Assembly (NCBI GenBank): GCA_035391225.1
Contig: DAOPKN010000010.1
Coordinates: 9,347 to 73,346, forward strand
DNA: 64,000 nucleotides
Reading direction: 5' to 3'
Source of the DNA: DAOPKN01 sp035391225
GTDB lineage: Bacteria > Thermotogota > Thermotogae > MWEM01
The position numbers and the translations under genes are program-made. A model generated the notes under the pieces. It worked only from the letters and a program-made list of their open reading frames with translations, did no database searches and had not been told where the DNA came from. Positions 43,413 through 52,629 of the stretch are shown here, piece after piece. Position 1 is the stretch's first letter, and each line of letters begins with the position of its first letter.

Positions 43413-44057
43413 TTACCCGGACTTTTCCGGCATGTATTTCTGCAAAAGCGTGGAACCAGGAACGATGCGCAGGTTTTCGGAGCGCAAAATGGAAAAAAGG
43501 TCTTCTTCCGCACGCGAAAGCTGGGCATTTTCCAGGAGAAAATCGAAGTGTACCATCTGTTCGAGTTCCCAGCTGGCATCTTGGATCCGCTGCTGCAAGG
43601 ATTCGGCTTTTTCTGTCCCTCTCTTGGTGAGTCGTTCCACCATTTCGGAAAAAGAGGGGGGAGCGATGAAGATCAGGATCGCAGGGGGAATCGCTTTTTT
43701 GACGTTTAGGGCCCCTTGCACGTCCACATCGAGTACAACGTTGATCCCTTGGCCCAATCGTTGCTCCACGAAGCTCTTGGAAGTACCGTAACGGTGTCCG
43801 TGCACCAAGGCGTGCTCCAAGAATTCCTGCCCGGCGATGAGTTGTTGGAATTTCTCGGGTGTGACGAAGAAGTAATCCCGCCCGTTTTCTTCCATAGCCC
43901 GTGGCGCCCTTGTGGTGTAAGAGACCGAGAATTCGAGACCTTTTTGGCCTTCTTGGTTCGCGTACAAGGAATTCCAGCGGGGGATCAACGTTTGGAGCAA
44001 CGTTGTTTTACCCACCCCGGAAGGCCCGGAAATCACGAAAAGCAATCCATTTGGCAT
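43413..44057 (-). CDS. gmk: Guanylate kinase
   Basis: 214 aa. Phosphorylates GMP to GDP. P-loop GPSGVGKTTL at residues 11-20, the GMP-binding stretch FSVSYTTRAPR and GRDYFFVT, then GTSKSFVEQ and VLDVDVQGA. The family is usually about 200 aa. ATG 44057; 14 bases separate it from remA and 17 from rpoZ. Confidence 0.97.
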   Translation of the reverse strand: MPNGLLFVISGPSGVGKTTLLQTLIPRWNSLYANQEGQKGLEFSVSYTTRAPRAMEENGRDYFFVTPEKFQQLIAGQEFLEHALVHGHRYGTSKSFVEQRLGQGINVVLDVDVQGALNVKKAIPPAILIFIAPPSFSEMVERLTKRGTEKAESLQQRIQDASWELEQMVHFDFLLENAQLSRAEEDLFSILRSENLRIVPGSTLLQKYMPEKSG

Positions 44058-44071
44058 GCTTCCATCCCGCC

Positions 44072-44353
44072 TTACGTCATCCGGATGTTTTGGAGAACTT
44101 TTTCCAGTTCTTCGAAACTTTGCTTGAAGCGCAAGGCAATGGTTTCGGGTTGGATTGCGCTCAAAATTACATGGTTGCTGTCAGTAATCACAATGGCCCG
44201 GGTTTTTCGCCCATAGGTAGCATCGATCAGTTTGCCGTCGTCTTTTGCCTGCTCTTTGAGGCGCTTCATTGGTGCAGATTCCGGGTTCACGATTGCGATC
44301 ACCCGGTCTCCAACGATGATATTCCCAAATCCGATGTTGATGATTCCATACAT
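44072..44353 (-). CDS. RemA-like regulator (DUF370)
   Basis: 93 aa from ATG 44353 with a GGAGG site. MYGIINIGFGNIIVGDRV and the VIVTDSNHVILSA-like segment (AIVITDSNHVILSA) are typical of RemA/DUF370, a small DNA-binding, ring-forming protein that activates biofilm and osmoprotection genes in Bacillus subtilis. The remA-gmk-rpoZ order is conserved. Its role here is unknown; the opu operon with its palindromic promoter would be an obvious target to test. Confidence 0.9.
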   Translation of the reverse strand: MYGIINIGFGNIIVGDRVIAIVNPESAPMKRLKEQAKDDGKLIDATYGRKTRAIVITDSNHVILSAIQPETIALRFKQSFEELEKVLQNIRMT

Positions 44354-44421
44354 GATAATTCCTCCACCAGGATGAAGTTTAGGAAAAACCCAAAAAGCTA
44401 GCCCGCTGACAGTTTCCAACT

Positions 44422-44430
44422 ATTATAACA
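44422..44430 (-). promoter_or_regulatory. Extended -10 promoter of the remA operon
   Basis: Minus strand TGTTATAAT: perfect TATAAT (44427-44422) with TGT extension, 69 bases before the remA ATG. No -35 hexamer is evident. Confidence 0.6.
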
Positions 44431-44536
44431 TAATCTCTCTTTCATTCGGGGTATTTCTCCCGCTTAAGCGCAATTTCTCCGCTTTTCGGCCTATGGATTT
44501 TGGGAGTCCCACCCCCGGCTTTTTTGATTTCCCCGG

Positions 44537-44550
44537 GTTTGTGATAAAAT
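44537..44550 (+). promoter_or_regulatory. Extended -10 promoter of the oadB operon
   Basis: GTTTGTGATAAAAT: TAAAAT with TGA extension. Matches the elements at 42218-42231 and 63943-63956. Confidence 0.6.
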
Positions 44551-44605
44551 CGGTTGGAGAATCCCGGATCGGGACATTTCATGTTGCTTGCGGGGAGGGC
44601 TTTTT

Positions 44606-45748
44606 TTGATCGGGGAAGCGTATATGGCTTTTTTGGAAAGTTCTGCTTTCTTCGGATTGACCATGGGCAATCTGTTCATGCTTGCCTTGGGTTCCGTGGT
44701 GTTATGGGTTGCAGTGGCAAAAAATGCTGAGCCCTTGCTTTTGATCTCGATTGGCTTCGGTATGATCATCGCCAACATTCCTCCCCTGTATTCCGGGTTG
44801 TTCGCCGAGCCAGTTGGGGGAGCTCCCGGAGGGCTTTTCTACTACTTGAACTTTGGGCTGCTGTACGGGATTTATCCCCCGTTGATTTTCCTGGGAATTG
44901 GGGCCATCACGGATTTTTCTTTCATGCTGTCCAACCCGGTTACCATCTTCCTGGGTGGCGCCGCGCAAATGGGGATTTTCGTGGCGCTTGCCCTTGCGCG
45001 CGCGCTGGGTTTCGACCTTGCCCAGGCTGCGGCCATTTCCATCATTGGGGGTGCAGACGGTCCCACATCCATTTACATTGCCAACAAGTTTGCCCCCGAC
45101 CTTTTGGCCATGATCGCAATCGCGGCGTACTCGTATATTGCTTTGATCCCGATCATCCAACCTCCCCTGATGCGGGCGCTGACGACCAAAAAGGAACGCT
45201 TGATTCGAATGCCCCTGCCGCGCAAGGTGAAATTGGTGGAAAAGTTGGTGTTCAGCGTGAGTACCACGGTGGTGATAGGGCTGTTGGTTCCCCAGTCTCT
45301 CCCGTTAGTGGGGATGTTGATGTTTGGAAATTTCCTGAAAGAAAATGGGCTCACGAAGAGGCTCGCGGAAGCCGCTTCCCGCTACATCGCCGATACCGCT
45401 ACGATTTTGCTCTGCTTGTGCGTGGGAGCATCCGCAAAGGCCGAAATCTTCTTGCAACCTGCATCCCTGCTGATTTTGGGTCTTGGGGCTTTTGCCTTCG
45501 TGATATCGACGTGCAGTGGGATCTTGTTCGCCAAGTTCATGAACCTGTTCCTGAAGCGGAAGATCAATCCCCTTATCGGAGCTTCGGGCGTTTCCGCGGT
45601 GCCCGATTCTGCCCGGGTTGCGCAACACGTTGCGCAAAAAGAGGATCCCACGAATTTCATCCTGATGCATGCGATGGGCCCCAATGTTGCTGGAGTGATT
45701 GGTTCCGCCGTTGCGGCTGGGGTTTTTCTCTCGCTGGTTTCGAGGTAA
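44606..45748 (+). CDS. Sodium-pumping decarboxylase beta subunit (OadB/GcdB/MmdB)
   Basis: 380 aa from TTG 44606, about eight bases after GGGGAGG; ATG 44624 is an alternative. Nine or more membrane segments and the conserved GGADGPTSIYIAN motif whose Asp binds sodium in Klebsiella OadB, plus the NPV and GASGVSAVPDSARVAQ segments. It couples decarboxylation of a biotinyl-carboxyl group to outward sodium transport. The alpha (carboxyltransferase) and gamma/biotin subunits are not in this window. It heads an operon of unrelated housekeeping genes. Confidence 0.9.
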   Translation: MIGEAYMAFLESSAFFGLTMGNLFMLALGSVVLWVAVAKNAEPLLLISIGFGMIIANIPPLYSGLFAEPVGGAPGGLFYYLNFGLLYGIYPPLIFLGIGAITDFSFMLSNPVTIFLGGAAQMGIFVALALARALGFDLAQAAAISIIGGADGPTSIYIANKFAPDLLAMIAIAAYSYIALIPIIQPPLMRALTTKKERLIRMPLPRKVKLVEKLVFSVSTTVVIGLLVPQSLPLVGMLMFGNFLKENGLTKRLAEAASRYIADTATILLCLCVGASAKAEIFLQPASLLILGLGAFAFVISTCSGILFAKFMNLFLKRKINPLIGASGVSAVPDSARVAQHVAQKEDPTNFILMHAMGPNVAGVIGSAVAAGVFLSLVSR

Positions 45749-45766
45749 TGCGTGGTGGAGAGAAAA

Positions 45767-46879
45767 ATGGATTCGCGAAAAACATTTGCACGAATCGACC
45801 TTGGGGCGTATTCGCGGAACTTGGCCTTTTTCGAAGAACACTGTGCCCCAGCCCGTGTTGCTCCCGTGATCAAGGCGGACGGGTATGGACACGGTGCATG
45901 CCAATTGGCGCGTGCGGTGGAAGCAAAGGCTTTCCCCTACTTCGTCGTGGCCTTTTTGGAGGAAGCCATTTCCCTTCGGGAAGCGGGTGTGCGATCTCCT
46001 ATCCTGGTGCTGAATTGGTTTGAGCCCGAACGCGTGGGGGAGTTACTGCATTGGGACCTCACGGCGACTCTTTTTTGTGAGCGCCAAATGGAGGCATTGG
46101 AAGCACAGCTCTTTTCCGGGGTACTCCCTGTGCACGTCATCTTGGATACCGGAATGTCTCGGCTGGGATTCCGCCCCCAACAGTTGGAAAGAGTGGCGGC
46201 TCGTATGCGCAAAACACGCCGCTTCCGCTGGGATGGCCTGTACACCCACTTGGCCACCGCGGATGAACCCGATTTGGAGAGATCACGGGTACAGATCCGG
46301 GAATTTTCGGAAGTGGCAAGCCAGTTTCGCGGGGACGTTCGTTGGGTCCATGTTTCCAATAGCGCTGGGGCACTTCATCTTCCCGAAGGGTTGTACGATT
46401 TCGTGCGGGTTGGAATCGCTTCCTACGGGTTGGATCCCTCGAACCAGAAGCGCCCTGCGGGGTTATCTCCCGTATTGCACTGGCAAACAGCGGTGGCGAT
46501 GGTGAAAGAAATCCCCCGTGGAACGGGGGTTTCCTACGGTTGGACCTTTGTGGCCCCCAGGAGCATGAAAGTGGCTACCGTTCCGGTGGGTTACGCGGAT
46601 GGGTACAATCGCTTGCTATCCAACACGGGGCAAGTGCTGATCCAGGGGAAACGGGCTCCCATCTTGGGACGGGTATGCATGGACCAGTTCGTCGTGGATG
46701 TGTCCCACTTGGAGGCGGTAGAAATGGGCGAGCCTGTCGTGTTGTTGGGCAAGATGGGTTCGGAAGAAATGAGTTGTGAAGAGATGGCAAACCGGGTACA
46801 AACGATCAATTACGAGATCACATGTCGGATTTCCAGTCGGGTACCCCGGATTTTCACCCAAACAGGAGAGGCGGTGTGA
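45767..46879 (+). CDS. alr: Alanine racemase
   Basis: PLP enzyme making D-alanine for peptidoglycan, 370 aa from ATG 45767 (GGAGAG site; GTG 45752 possible). PLP-Lys36 in the signature VIKADGYGHGA, catalytic Tyr257 in VSYGW, and the C-terminal GRVCMDQFVVDVS dimer motif. Eighteen bases after oadB and overlapping the next gene by 4 bases (GTGA). Confidence 0.97.
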   Translation: MDSRKTFARIDLGAYSRNLAFFEEHCAPARVAPVIKADGYGHGACQLARAVEAKAFPYFVVAFLEEAISLREAGVRSPILVLNWFEPERVGELLHWDLTATLFCERQMEALEAQLFSGVLPVHVILDTGMSRLGFRPQQLERVAARMRKTRRFRWDGLYTHLATADEPDLERSRVQIREFSEVASQFRGDVRWVHVSNSAGALHLPEGLYDFVRVGIASYGLDPSNQKRPAGLSPVLHWQTAVAMVKEIPRGTGVSYGWTFVAPRSMKVATVPVGYADGYNRLLSNTGQVLIQGKRAPILGRVCMDQFVVDVSHLEAVEMGEPVVLLGKMGSEEMSCEEMANRVQTINYEITCRISSRVPRIFTQTGEAV

Positions 46880-47946
46880 TTTTGAACCTCGGAGATATGT
46901 TGCAACAAAAACTGATGGAAATGGATACCCTTTCCGATACGCTCAGCGAATTCCAGTACGGCAAGTACGTGAAGGACTTCCAGGTCGACGAGAACGTGAT
47001 CTCGGTGTTGAAAGTGGCGGGAAAGCACCTGCAGGAGACGCGCGATGGTAAGTTTTTCCTGCTGTTGACGCTCGCGGACCGCACCGGAATCATTCGTGCC
47101 GTCGATCGCTTCAACGCAAGAAGGAACGACGAGCAGGTGTCCGTGGGTTCGGTGATTCGGATCCAAGGCAAGGTGGTGCGCTTTGAAAGCCACATCCAAA
47201 TCAACGCTCCCAATTCCCGGGACGCCATTCGCCTTCTTCAAGAAGGGGAATACGATCCCAAGAAGTTCATCGAGATTTCCTCGAAGAACATCCGGCAGAT
47301 GTACGAGCAACTCGTGAAAGCAATCGAAGCGGTGGGCCTCGTTCCCGTCAAGGAGCTGCTCAGCGAGATTTTCATTCGCAACGATCGCCTTGCCACGCGG
47401 TTTATCGAAGCTCCCGCCGCCATAAACGTGCACCACGCCTACAAGGGTGGGTTGCTGGAGCATTCCTTGGACGTAATGAACATGTGCCTTCAGCTGATGG
47501 AGTTGTATCCTACGCTGGACATCCACCGAGACATCTTGGTAGCCGGGGCGCTTTTGCACGATATCGGAAAAGTGGACGAATACCATGTTTTGTCTTCCGG
47601 TATCGTGCGCACCGATGTGGGGGAGATGGTGGGACATATCGGGCAGGGGGTTTTGACCCTTCGCGATATGGCGCGAAAGGTGCCAGGCTTCCCTCCGGAA
47701 ATCTTGGTGGACCTCGAGCACATCATCCTTTCCCACCACGGCGAGTTGGAGTGGGGTTCTCCCGTTCTTCCCAAGACCATCGAGGCTTTTTTGGTACATG
47801 CGGCAGATAACTTGGATTCGAAGGTTGCCCAATTCCGCGAAATGGTGCGAAAGAGCCAGAATGCGAATGGACAGCAAGGGGAATCCAATTGGAGCGATTA
47901 CAACAAGTTTTTGTCGCGACGTGTGCGGACGAAAGGAGTGAAATAA
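46876..47946 (+). CDS. YhaM-like 3'-5' exoribonuclease (OB fold + HD domain)
   Basis: 356 aa from GTG 46876 with AGGAG upstream. An N-terminal region with an OB-fold nucleic-acid-binding segment (about residues 55-125, VGSVIRIQGKVVRFES) is followed by an HD metal-dependent phosphohydrolase domain with INVHHAYKGGLLEHS and LLHDIGK, then ILSHHGELEWGSP. This arrangement matches YhaM/CbfA RNases of Bacillota. A cyclic-nucleotide or other phosphodiesterase activity cannot be excluded. Confidence 0.87.
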   Translation: MILNLGDMLQQKLMEMDTLSDTLSEFQYGKYVKDFQVDENVISVLKVAGKHLQETRDGKFFLLLTLADRTGIIRAVDRFNARRNDEQVSVGSVIRIQGKVVRFESHIQINAPNSRDAIRLLQEGEYDPKKFIEISSKNIRQMYEQLVKAIEAVGLVPVKELLSEIFIRNDRLATRFIEAPAAINVHHAYKGGLLEHSLDVMNMCLQLMELYPTLDIHRDILVAGALLHDIGKVDEYHVLSSGIVRTDVGEMVGHIGQGVLTLRDMARKVPGFPPEILVDLEHIILSHHGELEWGSPVLPKTIEAFLVHAADNLDSKVAQFREMVRKSQNANGQQGESNWSDYNKFLSRRVRTKGVK

Positions 47947-47948
47947 CC

Positions 47949-49385
47949 GTGGAACCGAAACAGCCACCCCTTTTCTTGGGAAGCAAAGGTTGGAAAGGCA
48001 CCATTGGTGATAATTTCACGTTCCAAAACGTACGCATGGTGTGCGGTGCCATCGCCCATTACTTGCACAAGGAAGGCGTGAAGAAACCCCGGCTCGTTGT
48101 GGGTTTCGATGGGCGTTTCATGGGCAAGCAGTTTGCCCAGCAAGCTGCGGAGGAATTGGTTTCCCATTCTTGCACGGTGTATCTCTGCTCGGACCCCGTG
48201 CCTGCTGCCCTTCTTGCCCACGCGGTTCTCGCAGAAAAAGCCGATGGGGGTGTGATGCTCGGGGCGTCGGACGAACCGTACGCGTGCAGCGGAATCACAT
48301 TCCGTGGAAGAAACGGCAAGCTGGTTTCGCGGCAAGAACTGGAGTCGATCCAAGCGAAAATACCCCCTCTATTGGACTCCGGAAAACTTTCGGATAGGAA
48401 CCTCCGAGAGAAGGGGACACGAAAAATCCACGAAGTGGCGCCCGAGGAAGGGTATTTTGGCGCACTGGATTCCCTGCTGCAAACAGGTGCCTTTGGCTCG
48501 TGGGAACTCCCGGTGGTTTTGGATTTTTGCAACGGTTCGGGAGTCGGCGTCATGGACCGGTACATGGAACGCTTTGCATTGGGGAAGCGGCTTTTCAAGA
48601 GGAACGATTTTTCGGATCCCACATTCGGTGGCTTTCGACCGATGCCAGATGCGCAAAGGGTTCGCGCGGTGGCTTCCAAGGTGCGCGAGCTTTCCGCTGC
48701 GCTGGGTTTGGTGCTCGACGGTGATGCATCGGGTTTTGCCATAGTCGATGATGCGGCCGAACCCGTTGGCGGTGGGGAATTCCTTGCCCTTGTGGCGGAG
48801 CACCTGTACCGCAACCGGGGTTTTTCCGGGAACGTCGCCCGTTCCCTGGCCGCCAGTCACCAGGTAGATCGTGTCGCGGCAATCCATGGCGCAGAAACGG
48901 TTGCCGTCCCGGAAGGATTTCCCGGTATCCTTGATGCTTTGGGGAATGCAGGGGTTTCCTTCGGCGGAGACGAAAACGGAGCATTGGCGCTCAGCAGCCA
49001 TGTTCCCGAAAAAGATGGGATCCTTGCGTGTCTTCTCGCCTTGGAAATGGTTGCGATGCGCGGCACCCCTCTTTCGGAGCTGCGCAAGGAACTCCGCCAG
49101 CAAATCGGTTCCTTCCATTCGCACCGGATGGAGGTACGCTTGAAATCGGATGCGCAAAGAGAGCAACTGTTGGACAAGCTGCGCCACAAGGTGCAAACCT
49201 TCGCAGGACTGCGGGTTTCCGCCATGCAGCAAGGGGACGGGATGTTCTTCGACCTGTCCCACGACGATATTGATTCTTGGCTTTTCGTTCGACCCTCGGG
49301 ACGGGAACCGTCCCTCCAAGTATTTTGGGAAAGTTCTTCCCGGGAAGACTTTGAAGCCATTCGCAAAGAGGTGTCCATGCTTTGA
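47949..49385 (+). CDS. Phosphohexomutase-family protein with altered active site
   Basis: 478 aa from GTG 47949 (AAAGGAG site). The alpha-D-phosphohexomutase fold is recognisable throughout: phosphoserine loop GASDEP (Ser107) where the family has ASHNP, metal loop DGDASG (257-262) instead of DGDxDR, sugar loop GGDENG (339-344) instead of GGExSG, and phosphate loop RPSGREP (449-455). Two of the three changed loops hit metal and phosphate ligands. It is therefore either a mutase with unusual chemistry or a pseudo-enzyme. Neighbours alr and topA give no hint. The stop overlaps the topA start. Confidence 0.7.
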   Translation: MEPKQPPLFLGSKGWKGTIGDNFTFQNVRMVCGAIAHYLHKEGVKKPRLVVGFDGRFMGKQFAQQAAEELVSHSCTVYLCSDPVPAALLAHAVLAEKADGGVMLGASDEPYACSGITFRGRNGKLVSRQELESIQAKIPPLLDSGKLSDRNLREKGTRKIHEVAPEEGYFGALDSLLQTGAFGSWELPVVLDFCNGSGVGVMDRYMERFALGKRLFKRNDFSDPTFGGFRPMPDAQRVRAVASKVRELSAALGLVLDGDASGFAIVDDAAEPVGGGEFLALVAEHLYRNRGFSGNVARSLAASHQVDRVAAIHGAETVAVPEGFPGILDALGNAGVSFGGDENGALALSSHVPEKDGILACLLALEMVAMRGTPLSELRKELRQQIGSFHSHRMEVRLKSDAQREQLLDKLRHKVQTFAGLRVSAMQQGDGMFFDLSHDDIDSWLFVRPSGREPSLQVFWESSSREDFEAIRKEVSML

Positions 49386-51948
49386 AAGATATTCTTGTCA
49401 TCGTTGAATCCCCGTCGAAGGCGAAAACGATCAAAAAATACCTGGGCAAGGGTTTCGAAGTCGTTTCGTCCAAGGGACATATTCGGGACCTCCCTTCCAA
49501 GAACCTTGGGGTGAAAATCAACGGCTCGTTTGAACCCGAATTCGTGACCCTCAAGGGAAAGGAATCGGTTGTGAAAGACCTGAAAAGGCAAGCTGCTGGG
49601 AAAGCAGTTTTGCTGGCCTCGGACATGGATCGTGAGGGAGAAGCCATAGCCTGGCACATTGCCCGCATCTTGGATCTGTCGGAGAAAGAAAAGAACCGGG
49701 TGGTTTTCTCGGAGATCACCAAGAGCGCGATCCAAAAGGCGGTGGAAACCCCTTCCACGATTCAAATGGAAAAGGTGGAAGCCCAATTCGCCCGGAGGAT
49801 CCTGGATCGCTTGGTGGGTTACCAGATTTCCCCCTTCTTGTGGCGCGTGATGCGCATGCCCAACTTGAGTGCGGGGAGGGTGCAATCCGTAGCGCTGCGC
49901 TTTTTGTGCGACTTGGAAGAAAAGATCACCCGTTTCGAGCCCAAGGAATACTGGCGTTTTACCGGTTTCTTCGCGGGGATCGAGTCGCAGCTGGTTTCTA
50001 TCCAGGGAAAATCCTTGGACAAGAACCCGGTGGAGACCGAGAAACAGGCGATGGAAATCAAAGCGCAAATCCTTGCGGGCCACTTCTCCCTGAAGGATGT
50101 GCAAACAAAAACGGTTTCCAAGAAATCGCCTCCACCGTATATCACCAGTTCCCTCCAGCAGGATGCCGCGACCCGTATCGGTTTTTCCGTGAGCCGTACC
50201 ATGCGCGTCGCCCAAGAGCTGTACGAAGGTGTGGAAACTCCCGAGGGACAAACCGCTTTCATCACCTACATGCGAACCGACTCCACGCGCCTTTCGGAAC
50301 AAGCATTGGACGGAGCAAAGGATGTCATCCTTGCGCAATTCGGGGAAGAGTATTTCAAAAGGGAAACGTACCAGCGCAAAAAGGCCAACGTCCAAGATGC
50401 CCACGAAGCCATTCGCCCCACCTACCCGGAAAAGACGCCGCAGTCGTTGCAATCCATTCTCTCCGCGGACCACTGGAAATTGTATTCCTTGATTTGGAGC
50501 CGTTTCATGGCCTCGCAAATGAGTAATGCCAAGTATTCCAACACCAAGATCAAAATCAGCGATCAACAGGAGCGCTTCCTGTTTGAAGCCTCGGGCTCCG
50601 TCCGGATTTTTGATGGATTCGAGAAGGTATACCCCTCCAACGTCACCGAAAAGGAATTTGACATCGATGCGAAGGTCGGGGACGGTTTGGAATTGCAAAA
50701 ACTTGACGTTTCCCAGCACTTTACCAATCCCCCACCGCGCTTCACAGAAGCCTCGCTGGTGAAGAAGTTGGAAAAAGAGGGAATTGGACGGCCCAGTACC
50801 TACGCCAGCATCATTCGAACCTTGCTGGATCGCAAGTACGCCTCGATGGAAGGGAAGACACTCTTTCCCTCCTTCCTGGGAATCATGGTGAATCGTTTCC
50901 TCACCCATCACTTTCCCAAGATCATCCAAACCCGGTTCACGGCGTCCATGGAAGATGGCCTGGACCAAGTGGAAATGGGACAGGACGACTGGCAAACCTT
51001 GTTGAAGAACTTCTACGGGCAGTTCGAACCCACGATCGAGAAAATGCAAAAACAGTTGGATTCCAAGGAATTGTACCAGGATTACGAGACCAACGTGCCC
51101 TGTCCCTCCTGCGGAAAGATGATGACGTTGCGCATGGGAAAGTACGGCCCTTACCTCACGTGCACAAGCTGCACTTCCAAGAAGAATATCTCGGTTCCGG
51201 AAAAGGTAGCGGTTTACTTCGAAGGGGACAAGATGTTCTTTCGTGACGTGGAAAGCTTACATCAAGTGGAAGAAGCACAAGAAATTGGGAGAGAGTGTCC
51301 CAAGTGTGGTTCGCCCCTTGTGAAGAAAATCGGACGTTTTGGCCCCTTTATCGCCTGCTCCAATTATCCCGATTGTAAGTACACCGAGAACATAGATGTG
51401 AAGGCACGCGGCAAATGCCCGGACTGCGGTTCGGAGGTTGTCATGCGCAGGAGCCGAAAGGGCAAAGTGTTTTACACGTGCAAGAACAACGAATACAACG
51501 GGGGAACCTGCACGTTCATTTCCTGGAACGAACCCTCCGACGAAAGCTGTCCCACGTGCGGCAAACCATTGTTTTACAAGTTTTCGAAAAGGGACGGCGA
51601 GCACTTGTACTGTCCGGAATGCAAGGTGAAGTTCCCCGTTGCCCCATCCTCCGTTGCCCCATCCTCTGCCGAAAAAAAGGTGCCAACGGANNNNNNNNNN
51701 NNNNNNNNNNNNNNNNNNNNNNNNNNNNNNNNNNNNNNNNNNNNNNNNNNNNNNNNNNNNNNNNNNNNNNNNNNNNNNNNNNNNNNNNNNCCGTTGCCCC
51801 ATCCTCCGTTGCCCCATCCTCTGCCGAAAAAAAGGTGCCAACGGAGGCGAAAGCGGTGAAAAAGAAGGCGCCCTCCCGGAGGAAAACGCCGTCCAAAACC
51901 GCCGCTTCCGCCAAGAAGACTCCCCGGAAAAAGCCCAAAACGAAATAG
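49382..51948 (+). CDS. topA: DNA topoisomerase I (with internal assembly gap)
   Basis: Relaxes negative supercoils. TTG 49382 overlaps the previous stop (TTGA). Toprim domain at the N-terminus (VIVESPSKAKTIKKYLG, SSKGHIRDLP, DMDREGEAIAWH), catalytic Tyr296 in TYMRTDS, and four C-terminal zinc-ribbon motifs (starting near residues 573, 639, 678 and 722). A basic Lys/Ala/Pro tail ends PRKKPKTK. 100 N at 51691-51790 break the frame, but merging the identical 55-bp ends on both sides restores it and gives 803 aa. A TTG start and long basic tail are normal for this family. Confidence 0.93.
51636..51690 (+). repeat. 55-bp repeat flanking the gap, left copy
   Basis: Identical to 51791-51845. It encodes part of the VAPSSVAPSSAEKKVPT segment of TopA and contains an internal 15-bp tandem duplication (GTTGCCCCATCCTCC/T). 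Confidence 0.9.
51691..51790. other. Assembly gap (100 N)
   Basis: A round 100-N placeholder joins two contigs inside topA. The true length is unknown; frame continuity needs it to be 2 modulo 3, which a full 55-bp overlap satisfies. Confidence 0.98.
51791..51845 (+). repeat. 55-bp repeat flanking the gap, right copy
   Basis: Exact duplicate of 51636-51690. It is either a real second copy of a tandem repeat or the same sequence present at both contig ends. Confidence 0.9.
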
Positions 51949-51977
51949 CGGAAAATTTCCTTCGCTGCCCATGGTTG

Positions 51978-51986
51978 TGCTATAAT
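51978..51986 (+). promoter_or_regulatory. Extended -10 promoter upstream of the 52017 gene
   Basis: TGCTATAAT: perfect TATAAT (51981-51986) with TGC extension, 30 bases after the topA stop. Confidence 0.65.
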
Positions 51987-52016
51987 GCTGTATCCTCAAT
52001 CCAAGGGGGAAAGGGG

Positions 52017-52550
52017 TTGCCATCTTTCACGAGACGCCTGTCGGTGGAAGATGGCTTTTATTTTGGGAGAGTGGTTGCCGTGGAATTTTCGAAAGCGCAA
52101 GCGTTGTATCTCGCTGTAGGGGAGCAAATTCTCTCCGGATTCTTCCTGCAATTGTTGGCCGAAAAAGAAGAAGTGCAACAAGTCGGAGTACAGTTCCGCG
52201 AGGGGACCGCCCGGTTCTGGGTGAAGGGAAGCTGGAAAGGAATTCCCGGCACAGCGGACTTCGACCTTTCGCTGGAACGCTTTTCGTCGGATTTGGCAGA
52301 TCCGGAAACGCTGGAATTTTCCCTGTTACCCCGGAATGCCCTTTCCCGGATTGCCTTGACGGGTTCCCAGGTTTTCCAAAAGGCACTTCGTCCGTTCGTG
52401 GAAGTCCGAAAGAACCATGTGACCGTGAACCTACCCGCCATCGTGCAGCGTTGGAAACCCCAACTGGAACCGTTGCTGCACTCCTTCCGATTACAACTTG
52501 CCCAGATCCAAAACGAACAAATCCAGTTGGTTTTGGTGCAGCTGCATTAA
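52017..52550 (+). CDS. Hypothetical protein (177 aa)
   Basis: Not recognised. The most upstream start compatible with the promoter is TTG 52017 after AAAGGGG; GTG 52044 and GTG 52080 (MEFSKAQALYLAVGEQ) are alternatives. The predicted protein is soluble, mixed alpha/beta, with no signal peptide and a C-terminal amphipathic, Gln-rich half (QPQL-like KPQLEPLLHSFRLQLAQIQ). Codon use and single-frame openness support a real gene. Own promoter; no terminator seen before the next operon. Confidence 0.6.
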   Translation: MPSFTRRLSVEDGFYFGRVVAVEFSKAQALYLAVGEQILSGFFLQLLAEKEEVQQVGVQFREGTARFWVKGSWKGIPGTADFDLSLERFSSDLADPETLEFSLLPRNALSRIALTGSQVFQKALRPFVEVRKNHVTVNLPAIVQRWKPQLEPLLHSFRLQLAQIQNEQIQLVLVQLH

Positions 52551-52629
52551 AAATCCGCATTTTCAACAAAGAAAAATCGCACACTCCTATGGAAAATCCA
52601 AATAGAAATTAGAATATTTGATTTTTCCC

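Noticed and set aside
48857..51049. 730-aa minus-strand open frame opposite topA and the mutase-like gene
   Set aside because: Shadow of well-supported plus-strand genes with conserved motifs; no promoter, start context or recognisable domain.
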